From positions 111,984,437 to 112,048,436 of the forward strand of contig NC_134538.1 of NCBI RefSeq assembly GCF_050624435.1: 64,000 bases of DNA, read 5' to 3'. The position numbers and the translations under genes were made by a program. Positions 60,701 through 64,000 of this stretch are shown one piece after another (positions within the stretch are counted from its first letter, which is position 1; each line of letters opens with the position of its first letter). This DNA comes from Tenrec ecaudatus. Lineage: Eukaryota > Chordata > Mammalia > Afrosoricida > Tenrecidae. The notes beneath the pieces are model-generated. The model was not told the origin of the DNA, did not search any database, and was given only the letters and a program-made list of their open reading frames with translations.

Positions 60701-63006
60701 GCCCGACGAGTACGAGCGTCATTATGGGGCTCCCTGAACTTGCAGTGTCGGCATCTTATGCTGTCTTCCTGGACTTGTGATGTCAAGCAGAAACACGGGC
60801 AGCGACTTCATTTTATTCATTTCTAAAGTCATCATCAGATTTCAGGAGGGGCTGGCTCCTGCTCACTGGGTCTTTTTAGAGGCTCGGCCACGGTCACTGC
60901 AGAACCTGGTCAGCTGTCCTTGCTCCCTGTGGCTCTGGTTCCATGGGAAAAACCAAAAACATGCTTTCTGTGATGCTGGGAGATGGACTGCTTGCTTGTT
61001 TGCACCACAGCGTCTTTTTTATATCGTAAAAATACTTTGTAATAAAGATTAATTCTGTCAACTGAGCAGTTACCTACACAGTTGACTTTCTGAAGAGGAT
61101 TTTGGCAGAGCGAATCAATTTCCTTGTGCCTAGAGTTCCTCCGGGACCCAAATCCTGGCATCATTCGTTTACAGAAGCCTCCTGGCTGATCCTAATGCTA
61201 ATGGCATCCATGGACCTGAATGATCACCTTGAGCAAGAGAAACACGTGTTTGCCTAAGACCAAGTTTAGAGCATCTCCAGATACCACTGGGCACATTTCA
61301 TTGATGACCTCTCTCCCCAAGTTATAAAGCCATCTTAGTGCTAACGACATACCGACCTGCATGGATCCTTTATCGTTTTATGCTAAGTAACCTCCTGTAT
61401 ACATCAGGCGGTCTCCTTCAAAATGATACAGTTTCACTTACATTCCCAGCATACGTTCTTGCTTGCCTGGACTTGGGAATCCGCTCGGGAAAGCCTCTTT
61501 GTTTCTAAAGCTGAACAACAAAAGATAGAAATGACCTCTTTCTTTCTCATCCAAATGCAAGGTTGTTTGCTTTTGTGTGGGGGCCCCAGTGTGAGTTTAG
61601 GAGTTCCTGGTGTCTGAATGTCCCCTGCCCTTGGAAGGAGCCTTCCCACGTACAGTAAATCCTTTCGAGTGGCCTGGTGCTTCTGTGTGCACGCAGCGCA
61701 TCTTGGTGCCCTCACCCCTAGCCTGCCAGTCTTCACACCGTTTGCTGGGGGTGAGGGCTGCCAGGAACACGTTTTACGTTGTTGGAGAAATTGGGGCACT
61801 GATGTGATTGCTCGCCTGGGGATGCTGGGTTATTGGGCAGTAGCCTTCCTAGCTGACTGGAGGCAAGAACATAAAAAGCCATTTGTCTCTGTCAGGTGCG
61901 AGCACCCTTCCCCGTCTTGTGAGTCTTCTCACTGACCTTCCGCTTTATCCTTCTATCAGTTAACGTCTCCTATTCCACACAAGAGACCAGTTGAAAATGG
62001 CTCAAAAGAGTGCCCCCTCTAGGAAGACTTGTGTTTTCGAGGGCTCTAAATAATTAAACCAGGGATTCTCTAAGGAAACTGTTTCACACATTTGGGGCTT
62101 TGATGTCGATACCCTGGGATCACTGGGATCACGGCGGTGACTCTCCACTGGGTCTTTGCTGAAGCAACCTGTGCGCTTCCAGCAACCTGAAGGGGTTCCG
62201 TGGGGTGTTTCCTGGTGGGACTGGGGTCAAGCCTGTTTAAGAAGTTCTATGAATAGCAAAGTTAAACACTTGTTTCTTTGTTTTCTTAATTACAGTGTTT
62301 CTCAAAACCTTTAGCAGGCTAACGGCGTTATGGGTTTCCAAGGGAATATTGAGGATATAGCTCTTTCTGTCTCACCTAGTTTTCTTCCCCTTTTAAGTGT
62401 TCCAGAAACACTCTCAGCACCTGTGTAATGTCGAACACACCATGCAGAGCACCAATCTAATCCAATCCTCTGGTGTAACGAGTAATTGAGACAGGGAGCA
62501 ATAAAGCGACGTGCTCCAGTTACCTACTGAACTGAGCAGCGACCTGGTTTTCAGATTCCACAACATGGCTGAAAATCCCAACTGCATGCAGGTGTGGACT
62601 CAATGTCTTTCTTTCCTGTGTGAACCCCCCAAACAGAAATGGACCCTTCTGCTCACCATTGTGTCCCGGCCCCTAAGCACAGTATGTGGCACACAGTTGA
62701 ACCTTGATTGATTCAGTTTCAATCAAGCTTCAAAATGCACTGTTTGTCTTTATGTCATCTACTTCCCCTCCCAGCCCGGTCCCCATGACAATCCTATTTA
62801 CCGAGGGTCCAGCGACGAGCCCCATACTTACACTGAGAATACGGAGTCCCAGTTCCACTGACACTGAACCTGTTGAGGTGCAGCCTGTGTGTGACCACGT
62901 TTTTCTGGGGTTGGAACAGGACGATATGCACCTTGGGTGCAAACAAACAGCCCAGAACCACGAAGCCACTCAGGCTGACGGAGATGCACATGGTTGTCGT
63001 CTGCAC
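53961..63006 (-). CDS. GRM3: GRM3 (metabotropic glutamate receptor 3), last two coding exons
   Basis: GRM3 is a group II, Gi/o-coupled class C GPCR that lowers cAMP at synapses and in glia. The two exons (62832-63006 and 53961-54034) encode the 82 C-terminal residues: part of TM6/TM7 and the cytoplasmic tail. The joined frame reads VQTTTMCISVSLSGFVVLGC, then LFAPKVHIVLFQPQKNVVTH, then RLHLNRFSVSGTGTPYSQ, a split Ser, and SASTYVPTVCNGREVLDSTT with SSL. It matches the mGlu3 tail I recall, with small changes (I to V, T to P). The larger upstream exons lie to the right of the window. The gene is convergent with ELAPOR2. Confidence 0.96.
55081..55101. repeat. C-run and short CT tract
   Basis: A run of about 10 C followed by CT repeats. 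Confidence 0.9.
55795..55813. repeat. (GT)n microsatellite
   Basis: About nine GT units in the GRM3 intron. Confidence 0.9.
57328..57450 (-). repeat. AfroSINE, antisense, internally deleted
   Basis: It reads TATGGAGTCGATTCCAGCTT, then GAGGGGCTGGTGGGTTTGAG, then GTGGTTAGCAGCCCAACTCC. The middle is shorter than in full copies. Confidence 0.8.
57665..57726. repeat. (CT)31 microsatellite
   Basis: An uninterrupted CT tract of 62 bp. The arginine/glutamate open frames on its other strand are artefacts. Confidence 0.98.
58020..58755 (+). mobile_element. L2 LINE 3' region
   Basis: It reads TCACCTGACCAAAGAGGCCT, then TCCCTGG, and ends with ATGCCTAGAACTGAGCCATC and a TGAATGAGTAAA tail, the layout of the L2 3' end. 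A T-run at 58254-58268 interrupts it. It is ancient and inactive. Confidence 0.75.
59018..59095 (+). repeat. AfroSINE 3' fragment
   Basis: It reads AAAGATGTATAGTCTGAGAA, then ATAGGATTGTTATGAACTGG. Confidence 0.6.
59640..59785 (+). repeat. AfroSINE, diverged
   Basis: It reads AAGTGTTGGGCTGCTAATTG, then GACAAAGATGGGGCTGCCTA, then TCAGAATCGATTCAGTAGCA. Confidence 0.75.
60188..60386 (-). repeat. AfroSINE, antisense
   Basis: It reads CCTCACTGCCGCAGAGTCCG, then CATCAGAAAGCCTCGTCTTT, then GACGTCACCAGGGCTGCTC. Confidence 0.85.
62832..63006 (-). CDS. GRM3: GRM3 penultimate coding exon, 58 codons plus 1 base
   Basis: It reads VQTTTMCISVSLSGFVVLGC, then LFAPKVHIVLFQPQKNVVTH, then RLHLNRFSVSGTGTPYSQ and the first base of a serine codon. 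It covers the end of TM6 to TM7 and the start of the tail. The acceptor TTCTTGTAG lies at 63007 and above, and the donor T|GTAAGTATGG at 62831 and below. RFSVS is where a regulatory phosphorylation site has been reported in this receptor. Confidence 0.96.
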
Positions 63007-64000
63007 CTACAAGAAAAGGTTGCTTAATGTTCAAGAAGGTGTGCATTCAAGAAGGTGTCGAGCTGAAAAGAACATTGGACCAAGACCAATCCCTGAAAAA
63101 CTGAGAATAACCCACAGCACTGTCTGTATTACGGCCAAGCTGATGCAGCAAACACATTGGTTTTTTTTTTTTTTTGAGTTCGGGGCAGTCGTGGAAATGT
63201 TGCTTAGGACTAAAAGCAAACACTATTTGTGTGTGATTTTCCTGAGTGCTTGCCAAGGTGTCCTGTGGCTTTTCCTATTTTATTTTTTATTTATATGTTT
63301 ACAGAGACATTTCTGCAATACCACTAGGGTCAGAAACTAAATAGCAAAACTTCAATACTCGGTGATGGAATGGCAAGCTCGCTGCTGTTTGCAGTCAATG
63401 AACTTGGCCTCTGATATGTTCACATCCCCTCCTCTTGCTGGGTGCTCTGCCTATCAGTTACCCGTTTACTTAAATCGAGGGGAGGGACCCTACCAAGTTT
63501 GTTTTGAGGCACCTTCTCTTTTCCTTTTTTTATTTGCATCTCTCTGGAAGTTTGGGTCATTAGAGAGTTTTGCTCAATGATTGTGTGCTCTATGTACCCA
63601 GGAAAGTACCATGCTGCACTAACAGGACAACTGACCTCTCTCGGAAGAAGGGCGGCCCGAGGGTTCCTCCATCTTTGGACGTGTTTTCCTGAGAGAACAG
63701 TGCAGTGAGCTGGACATTCGGCTTGGTCCGATGGAGGGCCAGTGTAACTGGGCAAGGCCCTGGAGGAGAGAGGCTGACACAGAGGCTGCAACAATGGGTT
63801 CACGTGTAGGCACCACTGGGAGGATGGCGCAGGACCTTGCTGCGTTTCCTTCTGCTGTGCATAGGGTTGCTATGGGGTGGAACCTTGGCATCTAACAACA
63901 ACAGGTGCCTACAAGCCCACTCATGACCTGGAACTTTCCCTTCCCCCTTTTCACGCTTCCGAAAACTAGACCCTGAACTAGGAACTTCTTCTAAGTCTCT
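63007..64000 (-). other. GRM3 intron, partial
   Basis: Intron upstream (in gene direction) of the exon at 62832-63006. It contains an RTE 3' end at 63615-63905 and a T-run near 63161-63175. No other exon is seen to the window end. Confidence 0.7.
63615..63905 (+). mobile_element. RTE/BovB-clade LINE 3' end, sense
   Basis: It reads GGCTGCAACAATGGGTTCAC, then GAGGATGGCGCAGGACCTTG, then CATAGGGTTGCTATGGGGTG, ending CATCTAACAACAACAGG. This is the best-preserved RTE 3' end in the window. Confidence 0.85.

Larger units (their letters stand above)
54035..62831 (-). other. GRM3 last intron, 8.8 kb
   Basis: Donor GTAAGT and acceptor TTCCAG on the - strand. It carries a C-run/CT tract (55081-55101), a GT tract (55795-55813), SINEs (57328, 59018, 59640, 60188), an (CT)31 tract, and an L2 (58020-58755). 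The stretches 54100-57320 and 60390-62830 show no gene or repeat family I can support. Confidence 0.7.

Noticed and set aside
62873-63340. 155-residue + strand frame
   Set aside because: It runs antisense through the GRM3 exon and its intron, without any recognisable domain.

Overview
The window is nuclear DNA of a placental mammal, almost certainly an afrotherian (the tenrec, golden mole, aardvark, sengi, hyrax and elephant group). The evidence is about two dozen copies of the tRNA-derived AfroSINE on both strands, RTE/BovB-clade LINE remnants whose 3' ends finish in the same TAACAACAACA-type tail, and several copies of an L1 3' region of the afrotherian type. Older mammalian repeats (MIR, L2, MaLR LTR) are also present. 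I cannot name the species.

Two protein-coding genes lie tail to tail. On the + strand, eleven exons between 1 and 44467 encode about the C-terminal half (524 residues) of ELAPOR2 (KIAA1324L/EIG121L). These cover the Cys-rich module, the mannose-6-phosphate-receptor-homology (MRH) region, the single transmembrane helix and the cytoplasmic tail. The stop codon is at 44465-44467 and the likely poly(A) signal at 45954. On the - strand, the last two coding exons of GRM3 (metabotropic glutamate receptor 3) lie at 62832-63006 and 53961-54034, with a poly(A) signal at 53509-53514. About 7.5 kb of intergenic DNA separates the two 3' ends. From what I recall, this convergent GRM3-ELAPOR2 order matches human 7q21. 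All exon joins in the window keep reading frame and all introns are GT-AG.

Layout: 1-8.2 kb holds two ELAPOR2 exons, SINEs, an LTR-like element, an antisense L1 3' region and, nested inside that L1, a processed pseudogene of PGD (6-phosphogluconate dehydrogenase). 8.2-14.7 kb holds five ELAPOR2 exons, an RTE fragment, SINEs and a 40-bp minisatellite. 14.7-27.7 kb is one 13-kb intron with an antisense L1 that has its 5' UTR, ORF1 and most of ORF2 but lacks its 3' end, plus a palindromic mariner-type MITE. 27.7-45.98 kb holds the last four ELAPOR2 exons and the 3' UTR, with a SINE split by an L1 insertion, a second antisense L1 3' region and a further RTE. 45.98-53.49 kb is the intergenic space with a longer RTE copy. 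53.49-64 kb is the end of GRM3 with an 8.8-kb intron carrying L2, SINEs and a (CT)31 tract.

I found no new gene system. The items most worth a second look are regulatory or structural: a near-consensus CTCF motif 42 bp after an exon, a possible L1 antisense promoter pointing into the last ELAPOR2 exons, inverted L1 copies flanking nine internal exons, and a CpG-dense patch in the last intron.
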